NCBI GenBank assembly: GCA_902791695.1
Contig: CADAWR010000008.1
Span: 1 to 64,000 of the forward strand
Source: an uncultured Bacteroidota bacterium
Lineage (GTDB): Bacteria; Bacteroidota; Bacteroidia; Bacteroidales; P3
Direction: 5' to 3'
DNA length: 64,000 nt
This document shows, piece after piece, positions 52,387 to 60,803 of this stretch. Positions within the stretch are counted from its first letter, which is position 1. Each line of letters opens with the position of its first letter. A program made the translations under genes and the position numbers. Below the pieces are notes generated by a model. That model was given only the letters and a program-made list of their open reading frames with translations. It was not told the DNA's origin and did no database searches.

Positions 52387-53061
52387 TTAAAGTTTATAGT
52401 TGACGTTGAGGCCTAACGACAGCGTGTTGAGGTAACGCGGGTCGGCAAGGTGCGGCGCCCCTTTGTGATGCGATGTCAGGTCGTAGTAGTACATGGCGTC
52501 GAGCCCCACCACCCATTTGTCGCCTATCGCGTAGGAGAGGCCTGCGCCGAAGCATGCACCGGCATTTGCGCGCACGTCCTCGCTGGTGAACTCGCGCGGC
52601 TCGTCGAAGTCCTCGAAATACACATAGTAGTCTGTCATCCAGAATGTCTTGCCACGGCTGCGCTCATGCATCCAGTACCCGCCATATACGCCAGCCAGCA
52701 TGTGGCCGCGTAGCCGCTCGCCCCCGAAGGAGAAATCGGCCACCACAGGCAGCATCAGATAACTGTTGAGGTGCTCAGTAAATACGGGGTCAAGGTAGTT
52801 GAGGTTGCGGTCCATGCGGTGTGAACGCTGCATGAAGCTGAGATTGGCGCGCACCGCTAGCCACGAGTTGAAGGTAAAGCTTCCCTGCACACCTGCCTCG
52901 ATGCCGCCAAGGGCCGAGTAGGCCTCGTCCATACGTCCGCCATTGTAGCGGCTGATGGTGGTGCTGCTCCATCCGCCGCGCAGGCCCACGGCCCACTGTG
53001 CCGTCGCACTTCCGCATAAGAGCATGGCGCAGAGAGTTAATACTATATATTTCTTTGTCAT
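52387..53061 (-). CDS. Outer-membrane beta-barrel protein (porin-like)
   Basis: 224 residues, signal peptide ending GSATAQ. Regular amphipathic strands (WAVGLRGGWSSTTISRYNGG ... AGVQGSFTFNSWLAVRANLSFMQRS ... GLDAMYYYDLTSH ... NTLSLGLNVNYKL) form an eight- to ten-stranded barrel like the PorT/Omp family of Bacteroidota. It is the first gene of a probable operon with the S41 and C1 peptidases. Confidence 0.83.
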   Translation of the reverse strand: MTKKYIVLTLCAMLLCGSATAQWAVGLRGGWSSTTISRYNGGRMDEAYSALGGIEAGVQGSFTFNSWLAVRANLSFMQRSHRMDRNLNYLDPVFTEHLNSYLMLPVVADFSFGGERLRGHMLAGVYGGYWMHERSRGKTFWMTDYYVYFEDFDEPREFTSEDVRANAGACFGAGLSYAIGDKWVVGLDAMYYYDLTSHHKGAPHLADPRYLNTLSLGLNVNYKL

Positions 53062-53167
53062 AATATGGTGTTATTATTTCTTTCGCGGTGCAAAAATACA
53101 ATTTTTTTCTGATATATCGGAAATTATGTGTATTTTTGCATCCGAAAACACTTAATAACATATCGAT
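53062..53167. promoter_or_regulatory. Divergent promoter region
   Basis: Minus strand TATTTTTG (complement of 53091-53098) for the barrel-S41-C1 operon, and plus strand TATTTTTG (53131-53138) for the peroxidase gene. Matching -33 boxes are weak. Confidence 0.55.
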
Positions 53168-53809
53168 ATGAAGAAAGTATTGTTATTTGCAGCCGCCTGC
53201 ATGATGCTCTTCGGCGCCTGCAAGCAGAAGGTGGAGGCTCCTGTCGAGCAGAACACCGACAACATCTATCAGTTCAGCGTCTTAGACGGTGCTGGCGACA
53301 CTGTCGACCTGTCCGTCTATCAAGGCAAGGTGCTGCTGGTGGTCAACACCGCCACCCAGTGTGGCTTCACGCCACAGTATGAGGAGCTTCAGAAGCTCTA
53401 CGACCTCTATCGCGACAAGGGCTTCGAGATTCTCGATTTCCCCTGCAACCAGTTCGGCCAGCAGGCCCCCGGCACCAACGAAGAGATCCATGAGTTCTGC
53501 ACCGGCACCTATAACATCACCTTCCCGCAGATGGCCAAGATCGACGTCAACGGCGCCGACGAGCAGCAGAGTCCCCTCTATGCATGGCTCATAGCCAAGG
53601 CCCCCTTCGCGGGCTTCGACACCACCAACCCCATCGGTGCCCGTCTCGACCAGATGTTCCGTTCGCAGGACAGCCTCTTCGACCGTACACCCGACATCAA
53701 GTGGAACTTCACCAAGTTCCTCATCGACCGCGACGGCAATGTGGTGCGCCGCTTCGAACCCTACGAGGGCTATGTCCCCGTCGAGGCAGCCCTCAAGGAA
53801 CTGCTCTGA
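53168..53809 (+). CDS. Lipoprotein glutathione peroxidase-family protein
   Basis: 213 residues with a lipoprotein signal (MMLFGAC, Cys18). The thioredoxin-fold peroxidase has catalytic Cys65 (NTATQCGFT), Gln in PCNQFGQQ and Trp/Asn in DIKWNFTKFLID, the full GPx tetrad with Cys in place of Sec. Bacterial GPx-like enzymes usually use thioredoxin as reductant. Export to the envelope suggests a role against peroxides outside the cytoplasm; what reduces it there is unknown. Confidence 0.93.
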   Translation: MKKVLLFAAACMMLFGACKQKVEAPVEQNTDNIYQFSVLDGAGDTVDLSVYQGKVLLVVNTATQCGFTPQYEELQKLYDLYRDKGFEILDFPCNQFGQQAPGTNEEIHEFCTGTYNITFPQMAKIDVNGADEQQSPLYAWLIAKAPFAGFDTTNPIGARLDQMFRSQDSLFDRTPDIKWNFTKFLIDRDGNVVRRFEPYEGYVPVEAALKELL

Positions 53810-53830
53810 CGCCTACTGCACATCAGAATG

Positions 53831-53866
53831 TAGAAAACCCCGTCCTTTTCAGGGCGGGGTTTCTAG
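53831..53866 (+). terminator. Terminator of the peroxidase gene
   Basis: An inverted repeat (TAGAAAACCCCGTCC with GGGCGGGGTTTCTA, one bulge and one G-T pair) 22 nt after the stop. The right arm has TTT within the stem; little T-run follows, so moderate strength. Confidence 0.65.
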
Positions 53867-53917
53867 ATCATAAAATCTAAAACAAATTACCTTTTTTCTG
53901 CCTTAATTGTTAACCGC

Positions 53918-54181
53918 TTACTCGGCCTTCTTGGCGTACTTTTTGTACTTGTTCATGAACTTGTCGACGCGTCCGGCGGTATCGACGAGCTTCAGCTTGC
54001 CAGTGAAGAAGGGGTGCGACGTGTTCGAGATCTCAAGCTTAACCACGGGGTACTCTTTGCCGTCGGTATAGACCACGGTCTCCTTGGTGTTGGCGCAGCT
54101 CTTCGTGAGGATCATGTTGTCGTTCGACATGTCTTTGAACACCACGAGGCGGTAGTTTTCGGGATGGATTCCTTTTTTCAT
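53918..54181 (-). CDS. rpmE2: 50S ribosomal protein L31, type B
   Basis: 87 residues: MKKGIHPENYRLVVFKDMSND, CANTKETVVYTDGKEYPVVKLEISNTSHPFFTGK, DTAGRVDKFMNKYKKY. It lacks the zinc-binding CxxC pairs of type A L31, so it is the zinc-independent type B paralogue. A full promoter precedes it. It is monocistronic. Confidence 0.97.
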   Translation of the reverse strand: MKKGIHPENYRLVVFKDMSNDNMILTKSCANTKETVVYTDGKEYPVVKLEISNTSHPFFTGKLKLVDTAGRVDKFMNKYKKYAKKAE

Positions 54182-54254
54182 TTCTTTGATTTTTGCCGTC
54201 TAACCCGTTGTATGTTAGACGATTGTTTATATTCCGTTTATTATTTTCGTGCTG

Positions 54255-54285
54255 CAAAGATACAAACTTTTTTTATTCTGGCAAA
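54255..54285 (-). promoter_or_regulatory. Promoter of rpmE2
   Basis: Minus strand TTTG (complement of 54282-54285), 19-nt spacer, TATCTTTG (complement of 54255-54262). The leader to the start codon is about 70 nt, long enough for autoregulation by L31, though no specific fold is evident. Confidence 0.75.
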
Positions 54286-54311
54286 AAAAATATTCGTTTC
54301 ATGCTTGCTTT

Positions 54312-55481
54312 TTATCCCAATGCCATCAGCAGGTGGTACAGCCCGATGCCTAGGTAGTTGCCCAGCATGTAGCCCAGCAGGCCGACCGTGATGCCCAGCA
54401 CGACAATGTTCTTGTTGCCCAGAAGTGCTGCTGCAAGCGGCACAAACGGGGGCGAGTTGATGAGTGCCACTGAACTCACCATGACCGAGTCGCCGTCAAT
54501 CTTCAGCAGCCTTGCCATCAGCGTCTGCAGCACCAGCGATCCGAAGATGATGAAGCCCAGATAGTAGAGTATCGGCAGGCTGCCTGCTATGTCCATCTCG
54601 CGCACGTTGCAGGCGGTGGCAATCGACAGGCAGAACACATAAACGCAGTAGAGCCCCAGGTCGAACGAGTGCTGCTGTCGCTTCATGGGCGGCAGGAACG
54701 ACGCTGCTATGGCCAGCGTGGTGAGCAGCAGTATCAGCACCGTCATGTTGGGTGTGCCGTCGCCCGACGCGAGCAGCGCCACGCCGTACGAGATGGCGGC
54801 TATGACAAGCGTTATGGCGATGGCCAGCAGCGAGACCTTGTAGTGGTTGCGGTCGAAGGGCTTCACCTTTTCACCGCCGCTCTCCCCGCCTTGCAGGCCC
54901 TCGCCGCCAGCGCGTGCCGGCAGCAGCTTGCGAAACACAGTCTTGCCGAACAGTATGATGAATACCAGATAGATGCCGGTGACAATCAGGTCGTAGCTGG
55001 TCACGTACAGATAGGTCTCTGCCGGCATGCCCACGGCCTGCTTTATGGCCCCCATGTTGGGGATGCCGCCGGTGTAGATGCCCGTGGCCACGGCGCAGAC
55101 CTGGGCAAAGCTCCGGTAGCTCTCCGCGGTGTGGTCGGCAGGCTGGAACAGGAAGAAGCCTGCCACCGTGACTATCAGCACCGAGGCCAGTCCGGTGATG
55201 AAGACCTTGGCGGCCTTGCCCACCTGCCAGCCCTTGGTGTCGCAGCCCATCAGCATCAGCGGGATGGCGAGCGGCACGGCGATGTTGCCGAACAGGGTGT
55301 TGGTGCCGGTGTCGACGTTAAACACGCCATTGTCGGCCGGTATGAGGTTGGCCGTGGCCAGGCCTATCACATACAGCACCGACATGGGGCTGACCTTGTC
55401 GATCCACGTCCAACGCTTGGCAAGTTGCATCACCAGCAGTGGCACGCCCAGCAGGTATAGTATGGTAATCAGTGTGTTCAT
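54312..55481 (-). CDS. DUF819-family membrane protein
   Basis: 389 residues from MNTLITILYLLGVPLLVMQ (55481); longer frames upstream run through the palindrome and are unlikely. About ten membrane helices, with ATGIYTGGIPNMGAIKQAVGMP and ALINSPPFVPLAAALLGNKNIVVLGITVGLLGYMLGNYLGI, which are conserved in DUF819 (YjcL-like) proteins. The family is thought to be a permease but no substrate is known. A TATCTTTG box (complement of 55498-55505) lies just upstream. Confidence 0.85.
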   Translation of the reverse strand: MNTLITILYLLGVPLLVMQLAKRWTWIDKVSPMSVLYVIGLATANLIPADNGVFNVDTGTNTLFGNIAVPLAIPLMLMGCDTKGWQVGKAAKVFITGLASVLIVTVAGFFLFQPADHTAESYRSFAQVCAVATGIYTGGIPNMGAIKQAVGMPAETYLYVTSYDLIVTGIYLVFIILFGKTVFRKLLPARAGGEGLQGGESGGEKVKPFDRNHYKVSLLAIAITLVIAAISYGVALLASGDGTPNMTVLILLLTTLAIAASFLPPMKRQQHSFDLGLYCVYVFCLSIATACNVREMDIAGSLPILYYLGFIIFGSLVLQTLMARLLKIDGDSVMVSSVALINSPPFVPLAAALLGNKNIVVLGITVGLLGYMLGNYLGIGLYHLLMALG

Positions 55482-55568
55482 CGCATCATTTGCACTGCAA
55501 AGATACAAATAAATTTGAAATCGGCCGAAGAAAGATGAAATTTGCACCGTGCCCTTCCCGTATCCCCT

Positions 55569-55670
55569 CCGTACCCGCTCCGTCTGTTCGCCGGTTGTTC
55601 TACGACTGTTTAACGGTTTAAACCGTCGAACAACCGGTGAACAACCGTAGAACAGACGGAGCGGGTACGG
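55569..55670. repeat. 102-nt palindrome, copy 2
   Basis: Outer arms of 21 nt (55569-55589 and 55650-55670) are exact complements, including GTACCCGCTCCGTCTGTTC-type sequence. The centre is AACGGTTTAAACCGT, the same core as copy 1, with partly matching CCGGTTGTTC between. It lies between the divergent DUF819 and 55797 genes. Confidence 0.88.
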
Positions 55671-55796
55671 GGAGGGTAGGTAGGGGAGGCTGACGGGCGA
55701 TAAACCGGTGATGGTCACCACTTGATGGGAATTCTTATCACCTGCACAATAATATCGGACGCTCGGCGTTGTTATGTAATAAATAATATGTATAAT

Positions 55797-56546
55797 ATGA
55801 AGAAAACAATTGCTCTCTTAGCCTTGCTGCCGCTTCTGGCCTCCTGTGTGAGCCCGATTTACCATGCTCAGTCGGTCGACGTGCCGTTGATCAACCACAA
55901 GGGCGACGTGCGCGTGTCAGCCGACATGAGCTTGTCGGCCTGGCTCCTGCCCGATGCTATGAACGTGAATGCTACCGGGACGGTGGGTATCACCGACTGG
56001 CTTGCGGGGCAGGTACACGCCAACTACGGCGGCGACAATGCCTACCTGCATGCCGCCCCGGGCGTCTATTTCCCGCTGAGCGACAACTTCGTCGTCGAGG
56101 GCTATGCCGGTTTCGGCTACGGCGCCATGTGGCGCAACGGCAACAACGACAAGGATAAAGAGGAGGGCTCAGGCAGCAAAAACAGTCGTGCCTACTCGGG
56201 ACGCTTCATGCTGCCCTTTGGACAGGTGAACGTGGGCTGGCACGACATCGGGCCTGTGCACTTCGGCATTGCCTTCGGCATGAAGGTGGGCGGCTATATG
56301 CCTGACTTCAAGTTGAATGAGATTTCCACAAGCGGCAACACCACCACCTACCGTTCCTATACCTACCGCACCACCAACCTGCTGCTCGAGCCGCAGATGC
56401 AGGTGACACTCGGCGGCGAGAATGTGAAGTGGGTCACTCGGGTGGGCTTTTCGTGGATGAGCGATCTGGCCGACGGCAAGAGCCAGTCGGATGTCTTCAT
56501 TAACGACTGGTTCACTGTCGGTACCGGTATTCAATTATCCTTCTGA
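55797..56546 (+). CDS. Outer-membrane lipoprotein, unknown
   Basis: 249 residues from MKKTIALLALLPLLASC (55797; ATGs at 55788 and 55722 are less likely). The lipobox Cys is at 17. The mature part is strand-rich (VRVSADMSLSAWLLPDAMNVNATGTVGITDWLAGQVHANYGG ... FVVEGYAGFGYGAMWRNG ... VGTGIQLSF) and looks like a small barrel. It heads an operon with a hydrolase, U32 protein and RadA. Confidence 0.75.
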   Translation: MKKTIALLALLPLLASCVSPIYHAQSVDVPLINHKGDVRVSADMSLSAWLLPDAMNVNATGTVGITDWLAGQVHANYGGDNAYLHAAPGVYFPLSDNFVVEGYAGFGYGAMWRNGNNDKDKEEGSGSKNSRAYSGRFMLPFGQVNVGWHDIGPVHFGIAFGMKVGGYMPDFKLNEISTSGNTTTYRSYTYRTTNLLLEPQMQVTLGGENVKWVTRVGFSWMSDLADGKSQSDVFINDWFTVGTGIQLSF

Positions 56547-56548
56547 GT

Positions 56549-57475
56549 ATGAAAAGGCTTGTTGTTCTATTGCTTTTGGCGGCGGTGGCCGCACAGGGGC
56601 AGGACGGTGTTAGGACTTATGTCTTCGCCGAGCGAGACTCGGCGCTGAGGCTCGACGTGTGGCGTCCGGCCACGCCGCGGCCCGACTCGGCCTGTGTGGT
56701 GGCCCTCTTCGGGGGCGGCTTCGCCATAGGCGAGCGCGACAACGAATACCAGCGCAAGGTGGCCAAGGTGCTCACCGAGCGCGGCTTCACCGTGGTGAGC
56801 CCCGACTACCGCCTGGGGTTGAAGGACAGTGCCATGGTGGCGCAGTATGCCAAGCTCTCGGGCTTCCAGACGCTCTTCCAGTGGTGCATCGACATTGCCG
56901 TCGAGGACTGCGCCGCCGTGTGCGCGTGGGTGGTGGAGCATGCCGCGGAGATAGGCGTCAGCCCGCAGCGCGTGGTGCTTACCGGCAATTCGGCGGGCTC
57001 CATTACGGTGCTGCAGACCGACTACTGCCGCGCCAACGGCATGCCGCAGGTGGCGGCCCTCCCCGAAGGGTGGAAGCCTGTAGCCGTGGTGCCCTATGCC
57101 GGCGGCCTTATGTGCAAGGGAAAGCCGGAATGGAACACTGCGCCGGCGCCGACGATGATTATGCATGGCACCGAGGACCGGATAGTGAACTACAAGAAGT
57201 TCCCCAAGGTGCTTAGCCACGCCCTTTACGGTGGCGACGTGGTGGCCAAGCAGATGACCAAGGGAGGCTACCCCTGCTGGATAGTGCGCTTCGAGGGCAT
57301 AGGCCATGAGGTGGCCAGTTGGCTGCCGGGGAGTGTGGACCTTTTCTGTGCCTTCGTTGATCAGGTGTTGGCGGGGCGTGTATCTTCGCTCGACGCCACC
57401 ATGACCGACAGCAGGCTGCAGCCCACCAAGTGGACGAATATGACGGTTATGGAACTTTACGGACAGGGAAGGTAA
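56549..57475 (+). CDS. Secreted alpha/beta-hydrolase (esterase-like)
   Basis: 308 residues with a signal peptide. Nucleophile Ser148 in TGNSAGS, oxyanion region ALFGGGFAIGE, Asp in MHGTEDRIVNY (about 207) and His in EGIGHEV (about 252) give the complete triad. The fold is of the BD-FAE/esterase type that acts on acylated sugars or esters; the substrate is unknown. It starts 2 bp after the lipoprotein gene. Confidence 0.85.
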   Translation: MKRLVVLLLLAAVAAQGQDGVRTYVFAERDSALRLDVWRPATPRPDSACVVALFGGGFAIGERDNEYQRKVAKVLTERGFTVVSPDYRLGLKDSAMVAQYAKLSGFQTLFQWCIDIAVEDCAAVCAWVVEHAAEIGVSPQRVVLTGNSAGSITVLQTDYCRANGMPQVAALPEGWKPVAVVPYAGGLMCKGKPEWNTAPAPTMIMHGTEDRIVNYKKFPKVLSHALYGGDVVAKQMTKGGYPCWIVRFEGIGHEVASWLPGSVDLFCAFVDQVLAGRVSSLDATMTDSRLQPTKWTNMTVMELYGQGR

Positions 57476-57487
57476 CAGAAGCACAGT

Positions 57488-58735
57488 ATGCAGAAGATAG
57501 AGATAATGTCGCCGGTTGGCTCGTACGAGAGTCTGCAGGCGGCCATACAGGGCGGCGCCAATGCAGTGTATTTCGGCGTTGGCAAGCTCAACATGCGGTC
57601 GCGTTCGGCGGCCAACTTTACCGTCGAGGATCTCGGGCGCATATGCGAGATAGCCCATGCGGCAGGGGCGCGCACCTACCTTACGATAAATACCATTATA
57701 TATAATAATGAGATAGAGGAGATGCACGCCTTGGTGGATGCAGCCAAGGAGGCCGGTGTGAGCGCCGTGATAGCCAGCGATATGGCTGTCATCACCTACG
57801 CCAACCGCGTGGGTGTGGAGGTGCACATATCGACGCAGTGCAACGTGAGCAACGTGGAAGCTGTGCGCTACTACGCACAGTTTGCCGACGTGATAGTCAC
57901 TGCCCGCGAGCTGCCGCTGAGGCAGGTGGCGGAGATAACCCAGTTTATCAGGGACAACGACATACGTGGCCCCAAAGGAGAACTGGTGCAGGTGGAGGTG
58001 TTTGCCCACGGCGCCCTGTGCATGAGCGTAAGCGGCAAGTGCTACCTGTCGCTCGACAACTACAACTACAGCGCCAACCGCGGGGCTTGCCTGCAGGTGT
58101 GCCGCCGCGGCTACATAGTGAAAGACAAGGAGAGCGACCTGGAGCTGGAGATAGACAACGAATACATCATGTCGCCCAAGGACCTATGCACCATAGGCTT
58201 CCTGGACAAAGTGGTGAAAGCCGGTGTGCGGGTGCTCAAGATAGAAGGGCGGGGGAGGAGCGCCGACTATGTGCGGACGGTCACCGAGTGCTACCGCGAG
58301 GCGGTGGAGGCCATTGCCGACGGCAGCTATTCGAAAGAGAAGATTGAAGGTTGGATGACGCGACTGGCCACGGTGTTCAACCGCGGCTTCTGGGATGGCT
58401 ACTATCTGGGGCGCAAGCTTGGCGAATGGAGCGAGCGCTACGGAAGCCAGGCCACTGAGAACAAGGTGTACCTGGGGCCGGTGAAGAACTGGTTCGGCCG
58501 CATCGGCGTCGCCGAGGTGCAGCTGCAGACCGCCGAGACGCTGAAAGTGGGCGACGAGGTGATGGTCACCGGCGAGACTACCGGCGTCTACCGCGCCACC
58601 GTGGAGGAGCTGCGCACCGACCGCGACCCCGTACCGGAGGTGCATCAGGGCGACTGCTTCAGCATCAAGGCCAGCGAGACGCTGCACCGTGGCGACAAGG
58701 TCTACCGCGTGGATAAGGTAATAGACGAATTCTAA
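57488..58735 (+). CDS. U32-family protein (TrhP/RlhA-like)
   Basis: 415 residues with the U32 signature EVFAHGALCMSVSGKCYLS and the Cys-rich RGACLQVCRRGY downstream, which bind an iron-sulfur cluster in studied relatives. The N-terminal half is TIM-barrel-like (MSPVGSYESLQAAIQGGANAVYFG). Although called peptidases, relatives such as RlhA and TrhP hydroxylate rRNA or tRNA. It lies 12 bp after the hydrolase gene and 3 bp before radA. Confidence 0.9.
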   Translation: MQKIEIMSPVGSYESLQAAIQGGANAVYFGVGKLNMRSRSAANFTVEDLGRICEIAHAAGARTYLTINTIIYNNEIEEMHALVDAAKEAGVSAVIASDMAVITYANRVGVEVHISTQCNVSNVEAVRYYAQFADVIVTARELPLRQVAEITQFIRDNDIRGPKGELVQVEVFAHGALCMSVSGKCYLSLDNYNYSANRGACLQVCRRGYIVKDKESDLELEIDNEYIMSPKDLCTIGFLDKVVKAGVRVLKIEGRGRSADYVRTVTECYREAVEAIADGSYSKEKIEGWMTRLATVFNRGFWDGYYLGRKLGEWSERYGSQATENKVYLGPVKNWFGRIGVAEVQLQTAETLKVGDEVMVTGETTGVYRATVEELRTDRDPVPEVHQGDCFSIKASETLHRGDKVYRVDKVIDEF

Positions 58736-58738
58736 GAC

Positions 58739-60103
58739 ATGGCTAAAGCAAAGACATACTATTTCTGTCAGGAGTGCGGCTACCAGTCGTCGAGCTGGCT
58801 TGGGCGCTGCCCTGAGTGCGGCAAGTTCGGCACCTTCGCCGAGGAGGTGGTGGGAGGTGGTAAGACAAAGGTGAAAGGCGAAAAGATGGGGACCGCCTCC
58901 ACGCCGAAGAGGATACAGGAGGTGAGCTACAGTGAGACGGTGCGTATACCGACACATTGCGGCGAGTTCGACCGCGTGCTTGGCGGCGGCATAGTGCCCG
59001 GCAGCCTGCTGCTGCTTGGCGGCGAGCCTGGCATCGGCAAGAGTACCCTGCTGCTGCAGACAGCCTTGGCCGTCAAGGACAAACGGCTGCTATACGTCAG
59101 CGGTGAGGAGAGTGAACAGCAGATTAAGATGAGGGCCGACCGTATAGGCGAGAGCCAGTGCGAGTTGTATGTTGTCAGCGAGACTGTCACGCAGCGCATA
59201 TTAGAGCACGTGGATGCTGTGAAGCCTGAGCTGCTGATAGTGGACTCCATTCAGACCATCACGACTGAGGATATCGATTCGCCGGCAGGCAGTGTGAGCC
59301 AGATAAGGCAGTGCACGTCGGAGTTCCAGCACTACGCCAAAACAACCGGTGTGCCGGTGCTGCTGATAGGCCATATCACCAAGGACGGCACGCTGGCCGG
59401 GCCCAAGGTGATGGAGCACATAGTGGATGCCGTGCTGCAGTTCGAGGGCGACCGTAACTACGGCTACCGCATACTGCGTGCGTTGAAGAACCGCTTTGGA
59501 AGCACAGCCGAGATAGGCATCTTCGAGATGCAGGGCAATGGCCTGCGCGAGGTGCCTAATCCCAGTGAGTTCCTGCTTTCGCAGCGCGACGAGACATTGA
59601 GCGGTGCCGCCGTGGCCGCCACGCTTGAGGGCGCTAGACCTATGTTCATCGAGGTGCAGAGCCTCGTCAGCAGTGCCGTCTACGGTACGCCCCAGCGCAA
59701 TGCCAACGGTTTCGATATGCGGCGCTTGAGCATGTTGCTGGCGGTGCTGGAGAAGCGTTGTGGCTTTAAGCTCGGCGCCAAGGATGTGTTCCTGAACATC
59801 GCCGGTGGCATAAAAGTCAACGACCCGGCGATAGACCTTGCTGTGGCCTGCTCGGTGCTGTCGTCCAATGTCGACATACCGGTGTCGCCGCGCTACTGCT
59901 TTGCCGCCGAGTTGGGCTTGAGCGGTGAAGTACGGCCTGTGAGCCGTGTGGAACAGCGCATAGCCGAGGCCGACAGGCTTGGCTTTGAGAGGATATTTAT
60001 CTCGAAATACAATGTGCGCTCTATTGACACCAAGCGTTACGGCATCGAGATAGTGCCTGTCAGCGTTATCGAAGAGGCCTTCCGCGCCCTCTTTGCCCGA
60101 TGA
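58739..60103 (+). CDS. radA: DNA repair protein RadA
   Basis: 454 residues, standard RadA length. Zinc finger with Cys 10, 13, 24 and 27 (CQECG ... CPECG), Walker A GGEPGIGKST, Walker B LLIVDSIQTI, the RadA-specific LKNRFGSTAEIG, and the Lon-like C-terminal domain (AGGIKVNDPAIDLAVACSVLSS, FAAELGLSGEVRPV). RadA is a helicase that helps branch migration in recombination. Confidence 0.97.
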   Translation: MAKAKTYYFCQECGYQSSSWLGRCPECGKFGTFAEEVVGGGKTKVKGEKMGTASTPKRIQEVSYSETVRIPTHCGEFDRVLGGGIVPGSLLLLGGEPGIGKSTLLLQTALAVKDKRLLYVSGEESEQQIKMRADRIGESQCELYVVSETVTQRILEHVDAVKPELLIVDSIQTITTEDIDSPAGSVSQIRQCTSEFQHYAKTTGVPVLLIGHITKDGTLAGPKVMEHIVDAVLQFEGDRNYGYRILRALKNRFGSTAEIGIFEMQGNGLREVPNPSEFLLSQRDETLSGAAVAATLEGARPMFIEVQSLVSSAVYGTPQRNANGFDMRRLSMLLAVLEKRCGFKLGAKDVFLNIAGGIKVNDPAIDLAVACSVLSSNVDIPVSPRYCFAAELGLSGEVRPVSRVEQRIAEADRLGFERIFISKYNVRSIDTKRYGIEIVPVSVIEEAFRALFAR

Positions 60104-60142
60104 GGTGTGAATGAAATATTTTATAGTGAAAATGAAAAAAAT

Positions 60143-60173
60143 TTTGCCAGTATGAAAAAAGGTTGTATCTTTG
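60143..60173 (+). promoter_or_regulatory. Promoter of rpmG
   Basis: TTTG at 60143-60146, 19-nt spacer, TATCTTTG at 60166-60173. A leader of about 80 nt follows. Confidence 0.8.
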
Positions 60174-60260
60174 CAGCCGATTTGAGTGCCCAAAATTGAA
60201 TTGTTGATGCTCTTTTCAGTTTGGATATCAATCGAATAACGAAGAAAAACAATATCAGTC

Positions 60261-60449
60261 ATGGCAAAGAAAAATAAAGACGCACGTGTGCAGGTTATCC
60301 TCGAATGCACCGAGCAGAAGAACAGCGGTGTTCCCGGCATGAGCCGTTACATCACCACCAAGAACAAGAAGAACACTCCGGAGCGTCTGGAGCTGAAGAA
60401 GTACAACCCCTTCCTGAAGAAGGTCACCGTTCACAAAGAAATCAAGTAA
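60261..60449 (+). CDS. rpmG: 50S ribosomal protein L33
   Basis: 62 residues: [57 protein letters not shown]. It lacks the zinc CxxC pairs of some L33 paralogues. In most Bacteroidota rpmB (L28) lies just upstream; here there is a promoter and no L28 gene. Confidence 0.97.
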   Translation: MAKKNKDARVQVILECTEQKNSGVPGMSRYITTKNKKNTPERLELKKYNPFLKKVTVHKEIK

Positions 60450-60466
60450 AATAGGAGAATCAGACT

Positions 60467-60622
60467 ATGGCAAAAAAAGTTGTTGCTACCCTTAAAACCT
60501 CTACTGGTAAGAGTTTTGCAAAGGTTATCCGCATGGTCCGCTCCGAGAAGACCGGCGCCTACATGTTCAAGGAGGAGATTGTTGCTTCCGATAACGTGAA
60601 GGAATACCTGAGCAAGAAATAA
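60467..60622 (+). CDS. DUF4295-family small protein
   Basis: 51 residues, MAKKVVATLKTSTGKSFAKV ... KEYLSKK. It is too short for most gene callers but has a good ribosome site (AGGAGAA) 17 bp after rpmG. DUF4295 is a Bacteroidota-specific basic protein always near L28/L33, thought to be ribosome-associated. Its usual neighbour ftsY is not here: a terminator follows. Confidence 0.92.
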   Translation: MAKKVVATLKTSTGKSFAKVIRMVRSEKTGAYMFKEEIVASDNVKEYLSKK

Positions 60623-60660
60623 AAAAAGCAAGAAGTAATTTTTTTCATACGCTTTTGTTT

Positions 60661-60700
60661 TGGCCTCGGCCGCAGTTTCTGCGGCTGAGTTTTTTTTTAT
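60661..60700 (+). terminator. Terminator of the rpmG operon
   Basis: CTCGGCCGCAG (60665-60675) pairs with CTGCGGCTGAG (60679-60689), loop TTT, one G-T pair, followed by nine T residues. Strong intrinsic terminator. Confidence 0.95.
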
Positions 60701-60740
60701 TAGGCCAAACTTTCTTTTTTATATATTATAATATTTTTTG

Positions 60741-60748
60741 TATCTTTG
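60741..60748 (+). promoter_or_regulatory. -7 box of the ileS promoter
   Basis: TATCTTTG at 60741-60748 in a very AT-rich region, 55 nt before the ileS start. The -33 box is unclear (TTTC near 60711). Confidence 0.6.
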
Positions 60749-60803
60749 CTTTCTATAATCTTGTCGGTAAATGCCGACAAGTGATTGTGTAATAATGTAG
60801 TAT

